A DNA stretch of 62,858 nt from Leifsonia sp. C5G2 (lineage in GTDB: Bacteria > Actinomycetota > Actinomycetes > Actinomycetales > Microbacteriaceae), in assembly GCF_013359685.1 (NCBI RefSeq), contig NZ_JABFMV010000018.1, positions 1 to 62,858 on the forward strand, given 5' to 3'. This document shows positions 8,030 to 16,016 of the stretch, in pieces. The notes under the pieces were generated by a model. It was not told where the DNA came from, searched no databases, and saw only the letters and a list, made by a program, of their open reading frames with translations. The translations under genes were made by a program, and so were the position numbers. Numbering within the stretch: the stretch's first letter is position 1; every line of letters begins with the position of its first letter.

Positions 8030-8842
8030 TTGACCGTTGATCTGCCCCGCCTGGCGTCCTGGCTGCGCTGCCCGGTCTGCACCGCCGACCTGGAACCCGT
8101 GGACCGGCTGACGCTCGGCTGCGCCCAGGCCCACCGCCACGACGTGAACAAGCGCGGCTTCGTCTCCCTGCTGGGCGGCGGCACCAAGCTCCTGGGCGAC
8201 ACCCCCGAGATGCTGGACGCGCGCGAGCTGGTGCTGGAGGGCGGCGCCTTCTCCCCCATCGCCGACGCCGTCTCGACTGCCGCCCGTGGCAGCGCCCGGG
8301 TGCTCGACGCCGGGGCCGGCACCGGGTACTACCTCCGCGCCGCGCTGGCTGAGACGCCGGACGCCCGTGGCCTCGCCATGGATCTCGCACCGCAGGCGGT
8401 CGCGCGTGCCGTGCGTGCCTCCCTCCGCGTAGACGGGCTGGTCGCGGACACCTGGCGGCCGCTCCCGGTGCGCTCGGGGGTCGCGGACACCGTGCTGGAC
8501 GTGTTCGCGCCACGCAACCTCCCCGAGTTCCACCGCGTGCTGCGTCCTGGCGGATCACTCGTGGTCGTGGTGCCCCGTCCGGACCACCTCGGCTCGCTTC
8601 GCGCCGCCGGGACGATGCTCGACATCCCGTCGGACAAGGCGGACGACGTAGCGGCCGCCGCAGAGCCGCTGTACGCCCTCCAGGCGCGCGAAACGGTCGA
8701 GTACGACCTCGCGCTCACGGACGCCCTCCGGGCCGCCCTGGCGGGCATGGGCCCGTCGGCGCGGCACGCCGCCGCCGCCGCGCCCGCACACGTCGACACG
8801 ACGCGCGTCTCCGTCGACGTCCTCCGCCTCACCCGCCGCTGA
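8030..8842 (+). CDS. RlmA-family 23S rRNA (guanine-N1)-methyltransferase
   Basis: Resembles RlmA/TlrB enzymes that methylate G745 or G748 in 23S rRNA helix 35 with S-adenosylmethionine. In the 270-residue protein an N-terminal zinc knuckle (Cys14, Cys17, Cys31, His35) is followed by the family segment HDVNKRGFVSLLGGG and GDTPEMLDARELVLEGG. A class I methyltransferase fold follows, with the cofactor loop VLDAGAGTGYYLRAAL near residue 88. The start is TTG 8030 with only a weak upstream purine stretch. TlrB homologues give macrolide resistance and RlmA(I) does not; the sequence alone does not tell me which nucleotide is modified. A stand-alone gene after the qcrB terminator. Confidence 0.85.
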   Translation: MTVDLPRLASWLRCPVCTADLEPVDRLTLGCAQAHRHDVNKRGFVSLLGGGTKLLGDTPEMLDARELVLEGGAFSPIADAVSTAARGSARVLDAGAGTGYYLRAALAETPDARGLAMDLAPQAVARAVRASLRVDGLVADTWRPLPVRSGVADTVLDVFAPRNLPEFHRVLRPGGSLVVVVPRPDHLGSLRAAGTMLDIPSDKADDVAAAAEPLYALQARETVEYDLALTDALRAALAGMGPSARHAAAAAPAHVDTTRVSVDVLRLTRR

Positions 8843-8877
8843 CCGCCGCAGGCCAGACGCCCCCGCCGACGCGCCGC

Positions 8878-8938
8878 ATCCGTGGGACGCAACACGCCGT
8901 TCCGGCCGCGCCTTCACGGCGTGTTGCGTCCCACGGAT
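8878..8938. repeat. Palindromic element copy 1 (23-bp perfect stem)
   Basis: Positions 8878-8900 and 8916-8938 are exact reverse complements with a 15-nt loop. The arm contains GGGACGCAACACGCCG. The arm plus most of the loop is repeated nearly exactly at 9197, so this is one member of a small dispersed family. Confidence 0.85.
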
Positions 8939-9029
8939 CGCGGCCCGCCCAGGCACCCTGGCGCGACATCGCACATTCGGCACGCGGGTGCAGTCGCGCG
9001 CCGAGCCGCGACCACAGCCTGGCGGGGCG

Positions 9030-9089
9030 CCTGGTTGACGCAACACGCCGAGCCGCGGGCGCAGCAAACGGCGTGTTGCGTCAACCAGG
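9030..9089. repeat. Palindromic element copy 2 (21-bp perfect stem)
   Basis: Arms 9030-9050 and 9069-9089 are exact reverse complements with an 18-nt loop. The inner part of the arm (GACGCAACACGCCG) is identical to copies 1 and 3. The outer part (CCTGGTT) differs on both sides in a compensated way, so the stem is kept while the sequence changes. Confidence 0.85.
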
Positions 9090-9196
9090 TGGCCGGCGCG
9101 GCGCGTGGTCGTTCGACGGCAGCCGCCGAGCCGGCGCGCGTGGGCCGCGCCGGTGGCTGCCTCCCTCGCGGCGCAGAAACGCCAACCGCTGGCACA

Positions 9197-9253
9197 ATCC
9201 ATGGGACGCAACACGCCGTTCCGGCCGCAGCCCGACGGCGAGTCGTGACCCGT
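9197..9253. repeat. Palindromic element copy 3 (degenerate right arm)
   Basis: The left arm 9197-9219 and the start of the loop match copy 1 with a single difference in about 33 bases. The right arm (9231-9253 region) has about five mismatches, so the stem is partly decayed. Confidence 0.7.
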
Positions 9254-9280
9254 GGATCGTGGGAGTGGCGGGCCGGGACG

Positions 9281-9318
9281 ACGAAAGGGCCGCCTCCGGG
9301 TGGAGGCGGCCCTTTCGT
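9281..9318 (-). terminator. Terminator hairpin after ctaF
   Basis: A perfect 17-bp stem (9281-9297 with 9302-9318) closed by a 4-nt loop, starting 15 bp after the ctaF stop codon on the minus strand. ACGAAAGGGCC and its complement make it symmetric, so it may act in both directions. Confidence 0.8.
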
Positions 9319-9333
9319 GTGGGGTGGTGCGGC

Positions 9334-9756
9334 TTACCGGGCGAAGTAGCCGCGGTAGTACTCGTAGACCCAGCCGACGATGCAGACCAGGGCGAAGGCG
9401 ACGCCGATGTAGCAGATCCAGAAACCGACCGCGAGGCCGAGCATGACCAGGCCTGCCGCGAACGCCAGGGCGACCGGCCACCAGCTCCACGGGCTGAAGT
9501 GGCCGAGCTCCGGGTCACCGTCGTCGATGTTGGCGTCGAGACGGTCCTCCGGCAGCTCCCCGCCCTGGGAGGCGTGCGAGCGGCCGACGTAGAACGCGAT
9601 GAACGCGGCCAGGATCGCCGAGAGCAGCAGAGCGACGGTTCCGACCCACTCCACGTTGCGGTGCATCTCATCGAGAAGGTTCCACAGCGTGTAGGTGATC
9701 GCCGACAGCAGGAAGAAGACCGACAGGATCCAGAACAGGATGGCATTGGTGCGCAT
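9334..9756 (-). CDS. ctaF: Actinobacterial cytochrome c oxidase subunit IV
   Basis: A small membrane subunit specific to the actinobacterial aa3 oxidase, not related to mitochondrial subunit IV. The 140-residue protein has four predicted helices, the first MRTNAILFWILSVFFLLSAI, then SLLLSAILAAFIAFYVG near 40-55, and two close to the C-terminus. It starts 3 bp after the ctaD stop codon and is the last gene of ctaC-ctaD-ctaF. It contributes to assembly and stability; no catalytic residue is expected. Confidence 0.92.
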   Translation of the reverse strand: MRTNAILFWILSVFFLLSAITYTLWNLLDEMHRNVEWVGTVALLLSAILAAFIAFYVGRSHASQGGELPEDRLDANIDDGDPELGHFSPWSWWPVALAFAAGLVMLGLAVGFWICYIGVAFALVCIVGWVYEYYRGYFAR

Positions 9757-9759
9757 GGG

Positions 9760-11508
9760 CTACTTCACCTCGTCCTTTGCGACGTCGTGCACGGGAGCGT
9801 CGGGGGCGTCCTTCGCGGGGCCCACACCGATCGGGATGCCCGCCTCGGGGTGGTTCAGGTCGAAGGCCGGCGACTCCGAACGGATGCGCGGGATCGACGT
9901 GAAGTTGTGCCGCGGCGGCGGGCAGCTGGTCGCCCACTCGAGCGAGCGGCCGTAGCCCCACGGGTCGTTGACGGTGACCTTGGGCGCATTGCGCGCGGTC
10001 AGGTACACGTTGACGAAGAACGGGATCATCGAGATCGCGAGGATGCCGGCGCCGATCGACGACACCTGGTTCATCCAGGTGAAGCCGTCCGACGGGAGGT
10101 AGGTCGCGTACCGTCGCGGCATGCCGACGACGCCCAGCCAGTGCTGGATGAGGAACGTCGTGTGGAAGCCGATGAACAGCAGCCAGAAGTGCCACTTGCC
10201 CAGACGGTCGTTGAGCATCTTGCCCGTCCACTTCGGCCACCAGAAGTAGAAGCCGGCGAACATGGCGAACACGACCGTGCCGAACACCACGTAGTGGAAG
10301 TGCGCGACGACGAAGTACGTGTCGGACACGTGGAAGTCGAGCGGCGGCGACGCCAGGATGACACCGGTCAGACCACCGAAGGTGAAGGTGATCAGGAAGC
10401 CGATCGACCACAGCATCGGCGACTCGAAGGTGAGCGAGCCGCGCCACATCGTGCCGATCCAGTTGAAGATCTTCACACCGGTGGGCACGGCGATGAGCAT
10501 CGTCATCAGGGAGAACCACGGCAGCAGCACCGAGCCGGTCACGTACATGTGGTGCGCCCACACCGTGACGGACAGGGCCGCGATCGAGATCGTCGCGTAC
10601 ACCAGCGTCTTGTACCCGAAGATCGGCTTCCGGCTGAACACCGGGAAGATCTCCGACACGATGCCGAAGAACGGCAGCGCGATGATGTACACCTCGGGAT
10701 GGCCGAAGAACCAGAACAGGTGCTGCCAGAGCAGGGCTCCGCCATTGGCCGCGTCGTAGATGTGCGCGTCGAACACGCGGTCGGCGGCGAGGGCGAACAG
10801 CGCGGCGGCGAGCACCGGGAAGGCCATCAGCACGAGGATCGAGGTCACCAGGGTGTTCCAGGTGAAGATCGGCATACGGAACATGGTCATGCCCGGGGCG
10901 CGCATCGTGATGATCGTGGTGATGAAGTTCACCGCGCCGAGGATGGTGCCGAAGCCGGACAGGCCGAGGCCCACCACCCAGAGATTGCCACCGATTCCTG
11001 GCGAGAACGTCGTACTCGAGAGTGGCGCGTACGCGAACCAGCCGAACGAGGCCGCACCCTGCGGGGTGAGGAAGCCGGCGACCGCGATGAGCGATCCGAA
11101 CGAATAGAACCAGTAGGCCAGCGCGTTCAGCCGCGGGAACGCGACATCGGGAGCGCCGATCTGCAGCGGCATGAGGACGTTGGCGAAGCCGGCGAACAGC
11201 GGCGTCGCGAACATCAGCAGCATGATCGTGCCGTGCATGGTGAACAGCTGGTTGTACTGCTCCTTGGTCTGCACCACCTGCAGGCCCGGCTCGAACAGCT
11301 GGGCGCGGATGATGAGGGCCATCACGCCGCCGATGAGGAAGTACACGAACGACGAGATCAGGTACATGTACCCGATGGTCTTGTGGTCCGTCGACGTGAT
11401 GTAGTTCACCAGGATGTTGCCCTTGCGCTCCGCACCGTTCCTGGTGAGGATCGTGGGCCCTGGCTTCGGGGCGGTCGTGGCCCCCGGTGCCGGTGCTGTC
11501 GTCGTCAT
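9760..11508 (-). CDS. ctaD: Cytochrome c oxidase subunit I
   Basis: The catalytic subunit that reduces oxygen to water at the heme a3-CuB centre and pumps protons. The 582-residue protein has about twelve membrane helices. Visible signatures are [11 protein letters not shown] (heme a ligand), [17 protein letters not shown] (CuB histidine and the cross-linked tyrosine), [10 protein letters not shown] (the two further CuB histidines) and [11 protein letters not shown] (ligands of hemes a3 and a). A Pro/Ala-rich N-terminal leader precedes the first helix. It is in the ctaC-ctaD-ctaF operon, starting 10 bp after ctaC. Confidence 0.97.
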   Translation of the reverse strand: MTTTAPAPGATTAPKPGPTILTRNGAERKGNILVNYITSTDHKTIGYMYLISSFVYFLIGGVMALIIRAQLFEPGLQVVQTKEQYNQLFTMHGTIMLLMFATPLFAGFANVLMPLQIGAPDVAFPRLNALAYWFYSFGSLIAVAGFLTPQGAASFGWFAYAPLSSTTFSPGIGGNLWVVGLGLSGFGTILGAVNFITTIITMRAPGMTMFRMPIFTWNTLVTSILVLMAFPVLAAALFALAADRVFDAHIYDAANGGALLWQHLFWFFGHPEVYIIALPFFGIVSEIFPVFSRKPIFGYKTLVYATISIAALSVTVWAHHMYVTGSVLLPWFSLMTMLIAVPTGVKIFNWIGTMWRGSLTFESPMLWSIGFLITFTFGGLTGVILASPPLDFHVSDTYFVVAHFHYVVFGTVVFAMFAGFYFWWPKWTGKMLNDRLGKWHFWLLFIGFHTTFLIQHWLGVVGMPRRYATYLPSDGFTWMNQVSSIGAGILAISMIPFFVNVYLTARNAPKVTVNDPWGYGRSLEWATSCPPPRHNFTSIPRIRSESPAFDLNHPEAGIPIGVGPAKDAPDAPVHDVAKDEVK

Positions 11509-11518
11509 CTGTGGCGTC

Positions 11519-12415
11519 CTACTCGTTGCCCTGGGTGCCGGTGGGGGCGCCCGTTCCTGGCAGGTTCTGGTTGCGGTCGTACTCGGAGCCGAGCTGACCC
11601 TCGTAGCCCTGGTCGCGCAGCTTCTGGATGTGGGCGTCGTACTCCGACTGCGGCACGATCTTCACGTTGAAGAGCATCGCGGAGTGGTACTCGCCGCAGA
11701 GCTCCGCGCACTTGCCCACGAAGGTGCCGGTGCGGTCGGTGGTCTCGAAGTACAGGTAGTTGGTCTTGCCCGGGATCACGTCTTTCTTGTAGAGCATCGC
11801 GGGGACCCAGAAGGAGTGGATCACATCGCGCGAGTCGAGCTGGATCGTGATCTTCTTGTTCTCGGGCAGGTACAGGGTCGGGATCTCGCCCTCCTGCACC
11901 GAGCCGGGGGTGGCGCTGTTGTCGTCCGGCTGCACCTGGATGCCCGGGTCGTAGACGTTGTCGCTCACGTAGTTGAAGTCCCACGCCCACTGCTTGGCGT
12001 AGACCTGGATCTTGAGGTCGGGGTTCGCGTACGGCTTCTCGATGGCCGACTGGTCGCGGGCCGTGAAGGCGAAGAAGCCGAGCACCAGGATGAGCGGCAC
12101 GATCGTGTAGAAGATCTCGATCGGCATGTTGTAGCGCAGCTGCACCGGGAGGCCGGTCTGGCCCTTGCGGCGACGGTAGACGATGACCGCCCAGAGGGTC
12201 AGCCCCCACACGATGATGCCGACGATGAGCAGGACGATCCAGCTCGTCACCCAGAGACCGCTGATGCGCTCGGTGTGGTTCGTGACGGGCGGCTCGCCCT
12301 CTACGAAGCCCGGGAGGAATCCGTGCAGCTGGGCCTGCGTGCAGCCCGCCAGGACCGCGACGAGGGCCGCGGCGATCGGGATGGCAGCCCATCGGAGACG
12401 GCGATTGTGACGCAC
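11519..12415 (-). CDS. ctaC: Cytochrome c oxidase subunit II (CuA-binding lipoprotein)
   Basis: Receives electrons from QcrC at its binuclear CuA site. The 298-residue protein has a signal peptide ending in the lipobox LAGC, with the predicted lipid-modified Cys25. Two membrane helices follow (about 54-76 and 99-118), then the cupredoxin domain. CuA ligands are visible as His200, Cys236, Glu238, Cys240, His244 and Met247 in [12 protein letters not shown]. First gene of ctaC-ctaD-ctaF. A nested dyad lies 27-50 bp upstream of the start. Confidence 0.97.
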   Translation of the reverse strand: MRHNRRLRWAAIPIAAALVAVLAGCTQAQLHGFLPGFVEGEPPVTNHTERISGLWVTSWIVLLIVGIIVWGLTLWAVIVYRRRKGQTGLPVQLRYNMPIEIFYTIVPLILVLGFFAFTARDQSAIEKPYANPDLKIQVYAKQWAWDFNYVSDNVYDPGIQVQPDDNSATPGSVQEGEIPTLYLPENKKITIQLDSRDVIHSFWVPAMLYKKDVIPGKTNYLYFETTDRTGTFVGKCAELCGEYHSAMLFNVKIVPQSEYDAHIQKLRDQGYEGQLGSEYDRNQNLPGTGAPTGTQGNE

Positions 12416-12441
12416 CGGTGACCTTTCGAGTGACTACGGGG

Positions 12442-12465
12442 ACAGTTCACATGCAACTGTATGTG
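12442..12465. promoter_or_regulatory. Nested dyads upstream of ctaC
   Basis: ACAGTT-N7-AACTGT (12442-12460) overlaps CACATGCAACTGTATGTG (12448-12465, one mismatch between half-sites). They lie 27-50 bp upstream of the ctaC start codon, where a regulator of the oxidase operon could bind. I cannot match the site to a known regulator. Confidence 0.3.
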
Positions 12466-12508
12466 GCTGTGTCTACCCTACTCCGACTGACACCCTGATC
12501 CGAACAAA

Positions 12509-12534
12509 AGGGCCGCCCTGTGGAGGGCGGCCCT
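12509..12534 (-). terminator. Terminator after erpA
   Basis: A perfect 11-bp stem (12509-12519 with 12524-12534) and a 4-nt loop. On the minus strand it is followed by TTTTG. It lies 27 bp after the erpA stop and upstream of ctaC, isolating ctaC from erpA transcription. Confidence 0.88.
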
Positions 12535-12560
12535 GAGGTGTTTCGTGTGCTATGGAACCC

Positions 12561-12917
12561 CTAGTGGAACGAGTCTCCGCAGGCGCACGAACCGGTCGCG
12601 TTGGGGTTGTCGATCGTGAAGCCCTGCTTCTGGATCGTGTCCTCGAAGTCGATCGAGGCGCCGTCGAGGTACGGCACGCTCATCTTGTCGACGATGACCT
12701 CGACCCCGTCGAAGTCGACGGTCGCGTCCCCGTCGAGCATGCGCTCGTCGAAGTACAGCTGGTAGATCAGGCCGGAGCAGCCGCCGGGCTGGACGGCGAC
12801 CCGCAGACGCAGGTCGTCGCGGCCCTCCTGCTCGAGCAGGCTCCTGACCTTGGATGCCGCGGCGTCGGTCAGGCCGACTCCGTGGGCCTTCGTCGCGGTC
12901 AGCGTTGTGTCGGTCAT
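12561..12917 (-). CDS. erpA: Iron-sulfur cluster insertion protein ErpA (A-type carrier)
   Basis: Delivers iron-sulfur clusters to apoproteins. The protein has 118 residues with the three invariant cysteines of A-type carriers, Cys47 in PGGCSG and Cys111 and Cys113 in the C-terminal GSCACGDSF. The start at 12917 (MTDTTLTATK) is supported by GAGGAG 5-6 nt upstream. Upstream in-frame sequence lacks a ribosome site. A TACAAT -10 box lies about 50 bp upstream. Likely clients near here include the Rieske protein, but that is inference. Confidence 0.95.
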   Translation of the reverse strand: MTDTTLTATKAHGVGLTDAAASKVRSLLEQEGRDDLRLRVAVQPGGCSGLIYQLYFDERMLDGDATVDFDGVEVIVDKMSVPYLDGASIDFEDTIQKQGFTIDNPNATGSCACGDSFH

Positions 12918-12966
12918 GGGACTCCTCACCAAAGGTGTTTCGGACGGTGGAACGAAATCTGCGTCG

Positions 12967-12972
12967 ATTGTA
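12967..12972 (-). promoter_or_regulatory. erpA -10 box (TACAAT)
   Basis: TACAAT on the minus strand, 49 bp upstream of the erpA ATG. It would give a leader of about 43 nt that includes the GAGGAG ribosome site. The -35 region falls at the 3' end of the dipeptidase gene and is not a clear match. Confidence 0.5.
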
Positions 12973-12994
12973 CGTCGCAGAAGTGGGAATGTGC

Positions 12995-14449
12995 TCAGGA
13001 ACCCGTGCGCGCGTTGAGACGGGCCAGCAGCAGCGCCTCCGCGAGCACGGCGCGCTTGAAGACGCCGAGGTGCAGCGACTCGTTCGGGCTGTGCGCCCGC
13101 GTGTCCGGGTCCTCCACGCCGGTCACGAGGATCTGCGCCTCCGGGAACTCCCGTACGAGGTCGGCGATGAACGGGATCGAACCGCCGATCCCGGTCTCCA
13201 CCGCCTCCTTCCCCCACGCGTCGGTCATCGCGCGCTTCGCCTCGGTGGCCGCCCAGCCGGCGGTGTCGACGAGGAAGGGGTCGCCGAGGTCGACGTCCTC
13301 GATCGTCAGGTGGGCTCCGAACGGCGCGTGCGCCCGCAGGTGCCGTTCGAGCGCCTCGTAGGCCTCGCGCGCCGGCTGGCTAGGCGCGACCCGCGAGCTG
13401 ATCCGCACCGACACGCTCGGCAGCAGCGTGTTGGACGCGTTCGCCACGCTCGGCGCGTCGATCCCGGTCACCGTGATGGTCGGCTGCGACCACATCCGGG
13501 ACAGGATGGGGCCCTTCCCGATGCTCGTCACGCCCGGCAGGAAGCCGGCGTCGTGCGCGAGCTCCTCCTCGTCGAAGGCGGGCGGCTCGGCGGCCGCGTC
13601 GTACGAGGTCAGGCCGTCGACGGCGACGGACCCGTCGTCGGCGTGCAGCGTGGCGAGCAGCTTCACCGCGGCGAGCATCGCGTCCGGGGCCGCGCCGCCG
13701 TACATGCCCGAGTGCGAGGCGTGCTCGAGCGTGGACACCGTCAGCTTGAAGGTGACGTTGCCGCGCAGCGAGACGGTGAGGGCGGGGGTGTTCACGTCGA
13801 CGTTGTCGGAGTCGGCGACGATGATGGCATCTGCCGCCAGCGCCTCCGTGTTCTGCTCCAGGAAGGTGGCGAACGAGCGCGAGCCGAACTCCTCCTCCCC
13901 CTCGATGAACACGGCGAGACCGAGGTCGAGGTCGTCGCCGAAGACGTCCTTGAGGGCGCGGACCGTGGCGACGTGGCTCATCACGCCGGCCTTGTCGTCG
14001 GCGGCGCCACGGCCGTAGAGCCGGTCGCCGCGGACCGTCGGCTCGAACGGCGGGGTGTCCCAGTTCGCCTCGTCGCCCTCCGGCTGCACGTCGTGGTGCG
14101 CGTAGAGCAGGACGGTCGGCCGTCCGTTGCGCGCAGCGCGCGTGGCGAGCACGGCCGGCTGCCCGAGGGTGTCACCGTCGCCGATGGGCGCCTGCTTGAC
14201 CTCCACGCTCTCGAACATCCCGGTGTCGCCGAGAAGACCCGCCACGGCCTCCGCGCTGCGGCGCACGTTGGCCGGGTCGAAGGCGGACCACGAGACGGAG
14301 GGGATGCGCACCAGCTGCGAGAGGTCGGCGATCGCCGACGGCAGCCCGGCCTCGACCGCGGCCCGCACCTCCCGCTCTGCCGCGTCCTCCGCGGTCGTCG
14401 TGGTGTCGCCGTCGGCGCGCGGAACGGGAGTCTCTTGGCTGGCTGTCAT
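12995..14449 (-). CDS. M20-family zinc dipeptidase
   Basis: A 484-residue metallopeptidase of the M20 (carboxypeptidase G2/PepV/CNDP-like) family, expected to hydrolyse dipeptides with two zinc ions. Zinc ligands and catalytic residues fit the family: His118 and Asp120 in LLYAHHDVQP, bridging Asp151 in YGRGAADDKAG, Glu185 and Glu186 in IEGEEEFGS, and a C-terminal His in NESLHLG. The dimerisation domain interrupts the catalytic domain around 220-350. The start is ATG 14449. A TAAGAT -10 box ends 7 nt before it, so the mRNA may be leaderless. No operon partner. Exact substrate unknown. Confidence 0.9.
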   Translation of the reverse strand: MTASQETPVPRADGDTTTTAEDAAEREVRAAVEAGLPSAIADLSQLVRIPSVSWSAFDPANVRRSAEAVAGLLGDTGMFESVEVKQAPIGDGDTLGQPAVLATRAARNGRPTVLLYAHHDVQPEGDEANWDTPPFEPTVRGDRLYGRGAADDKAGVMSHVATVRALKDVFGDDLDLGLAVFIEGEEEFGSRSFATFLEQNTEALAADAIIVADSDNVDVNTPALTVSLRGNVTFKLTVSTLEHASHSGMYGGAAPDAMLAAVKLLATLHADDGSVAVDGLTSYDAAAEPPAFDEEELAHDAGFLPGVTSIGKGPILSRMWSQPTITVTGIDAPSVANASNTLLPSVSVRISSRVAPSQPAREAYEALERHLRAHAPFGAHLTIEDVDLGDPFLVDTAGWAATEAKRAMTDAWGKEAVETGIGGSIPFIADLVREFPEAQILVTGVEDPDTRAHSPNESLHLGVFKRAVLAEALLLARLNARTGS

Positions 14450-14462
14450 GCGGGTAATCTTA
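14449..14462 (-). promoter_or_regulatory. -10 box of the M20 dipeptidase gene, leaderless layout
   Basis: TAAGAT on the minus strand (plus positions 14457-14462), then seven bases (TACCCGC), then the ATG at 14449. No ribosome-binding site is present between them. Confidence 0.45.
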
Positions 14463-14488
14463 AAGCCCACACAACCGAAGGCTCGAAG

Positions 14489-15082
14489 TTGGCAAAGCGA
14501 CAGAACCCGGCCGAGGCGGCGACGCCCGTGGCCGAGACCCCCGAAGAGACGGCAGAGCGGCTGAAGCAGGGCAAGGGCGTCCCCACGCCGAGCCGCCGCG
14601 AGCAGGAGGCCGCGCGCAAGCGTCCGCTGGTGCCGACCGACCGCAAGGAGGCGGCCCGCGCCGCCCGAGCCAAGCAGGCGGAGGCCCGCGAGAAGGCGCG
14701 CATCGGCATGGCGGCCGGCGACGACCGCTACCTGACCGCCCGCGACCGCGGACCGCAGCGCCGGTACGTGCGCGACTACGTCGACGCGCGGTTCTCGATC
14801 GGCGAGTTCCTCATCCCGGTGATGCTCATCGTCATCGTTCTCACGTTCCTCCCCTGGCCCGCCATGCAGGTCTACGGCCTGTTCGCGCTGTGGGGCTTCT
14901 TCCTCATCGCGGTCATCGACTGCTTCGTGCTCGGGTTCCTGATCCAGCGGCGCATCGGCGAGAAGTTCGGCAAGACGAAGGTGGAGCGCGGGCTGCGCTG
15001 GTACGGCGCGATGCGCGCCCTGCAGCTGCGGGTCATGCGCCTCCCGAAGCCGCAGGTCAAGCGCGGCCAGTTCCCGAGCTGA
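14489..15082 (+). CDS. DUF3043 membrane protein
   Basis: A 197-residue protein of the actinobacterial DUF3043 family, function unknown. The highly charged, low-complexity N-terminal half (about 1-100, many Ala, Arg, Lys and Glu) should be cytoplasmic. Two membrane helices (about 106-123 and 127-151) and a basic C-terminal tail follow. The start is TTG 14489 with only a weak GAAGG upstream. It is transcribed divergently from the dipeptidase gene (39 bp apart), and its stop lies 1 bp before the RNase HI start, so the two are probably co-transcribed. Confidence 0.8.
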   Translation: MAKRQNPAEAATPVAETPEETAERLKQGKGVPTPSRREQEAARKRPLVPTDRKEAARAARAKQAEAREKARIGMAAGDDRYLTARDRGPQRRYVRDYVDARFSIGEFLIPVMLIVIVLTFLPWPAMQVYGLFALWGFFLIAVIDCFVLGFLIQRRIGEKFGKTKVERGLRWYGAMRALQLRVMRLPKPQVKRGQFPS

Positions 15083-15083
15083 C

Positions 15084-16016
15084 GTGGCGATCGTCGCGGC
15101 GGCGGACGGCTCCGCCCTCGGCAACCCCGGCCCTGCCGGCTGGGCCTGGTACGTGGACGACGCCCACTGGTCGGCGGGCGGCTGGCCGCACGGCACCAAC
15201 AACCAGGGCGAGCTCATGGCGGTCATCGACCTGCTGGAGTCCACCGCCCATCTGGGCGAAGACCTGCACATCTTCTGCGACAGCCAGTACGTCATCAACG
15301 CGGTGACCAAGTGGATGCCGGGCTGGAAGCGCAAGGGCTGGCGGAAGGCCGACGGCGCCCCCGTGCTCAACCGCGAGCTTCTGGAGCGGCTGGACCGCGG
15401 TCTCGCCGGGCGCACCTACCGATTCGAGTGGGTCAAGGGCCACGCCGGCCACGAGCTCAACGAGGCCGCCGACGAGCGCGCCCGCGCCGTGGCGCTGGCG
15501 TACCAGAAGGGCGACCCCATCCCGATCGGTCCCGGCTGGCCCGACCCTGCCGCGGCGGGGCGCGCCGAGACGGTGGAGGCTGCGGCCGCCGCACCGGAGC
15601 CGACGCCTGCCGAGGCCCCGGCCGAGCAGGACACGACGGTCGCCTTCGATCTGTTCGACTCCCTCCCGACCGAGGAGTCGGACGAGGAGGTCGTCGCCCG
15701 GCTGGAGCGCGAACTGCTGGAGCCCGCGGTGCGCTCCGACGCGTCCCGGCTCGCCGAGCTGCTGCACCCGTCGTTCGAGGAGATCGGCCGCTCCGGCCGG
15801 CTCTGGGGCCGCGACGCGCTTGTGTCCGAGCTCGCCGACGAGGGGCCGTTCACGGCCGGCCTCGAGGTGCTCGGTGTCGACCGGGTCGCCCCCGAGGCAC
15901 TGCTGCTCACGGCACGCACGACCGACGACCGCGGCGCGACGCTGCGCAGCTCCCTGTGGGTGCGCAGCTCCGGGCGCTGGCGCCTACGCTTCCACCAGGG
16001 CACGCCGGAGGCGTAG
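15084..16016 (+). CDS. Ribonuclease HI with C-terminal DUF4440/NTF2-like domain
   Basis: Residues 1-140 form an RNase HI domain that cuts RNA in RNA-DNA hybrids. The DEDD active site is complete: Asp8 in ADGSALGNPGP, Glu43 in NNQGELMAV, Asp66 in FCDSQYV and Asp130 in NEAADERA, with His123 in the GHAGHELN loop. An Ala/Pro/Glu-rich linker (about 150-210) leads to a C-terminal segment (about 215-310, LLEPAVRSDASRLAELLHP onward) that looks like a DUF4440 or SnoaL-like fold. The total of 310 residues is about twice the usual RNase HI length. The start is GTG 15084, right after the DUF3043 stop. The last 33 bp overlap the 3' end of pyrD on the other strand. Confidence 0.88.
   Translation: MAIVAAADGSALGNPGPAGWAWYVDDAHWSAGGWPHGTNNQGELMAVIDLLESTAHLGEDLHIFCDSQYVINAVTKWMPGWKRKGWRKADGAPVLNRELLERLDRGLAGRTYRFEWVKGHAGHELNEAADERARAVALAYQKGDPIPIGPGWPDPAAAGRAETVEAAAAAPEPTPAEAPAEQDTTVAFDLFDSLPTEESDEEVVARLERELLEPAVRSDASRLAELLHPSFEEIGRSGRLWGRDALVSELADEGPFTAGLEVLGVDRVAPEALLLTARTTDDRGATLRSSLWVRSSGRWRLRFHQGTPEA

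Larger units (their letters stand above)
8843..9280. other. Gene-free gap between convergent rlmA-like gene and ctaF
   Basis: No credible gene is present: the open frames here cross the palindromes and have no family resemblance. The gap holds three copies of a palindromic element, annotated separately at 8878, 9030 and 9197, and then the ctaF terminator. The DNA between the copies has no feature I recognise. Confidence 0.7.

Noticed and set aside
8882-9349. A 155-codon open frame through the gap between the rlmA-like gene and ctaF
   Set aside because: It is built from the repeated hairpin arms (repeated TQHA-type peptides), ends in the ctaF terminator and has no plausible start signal or homology.
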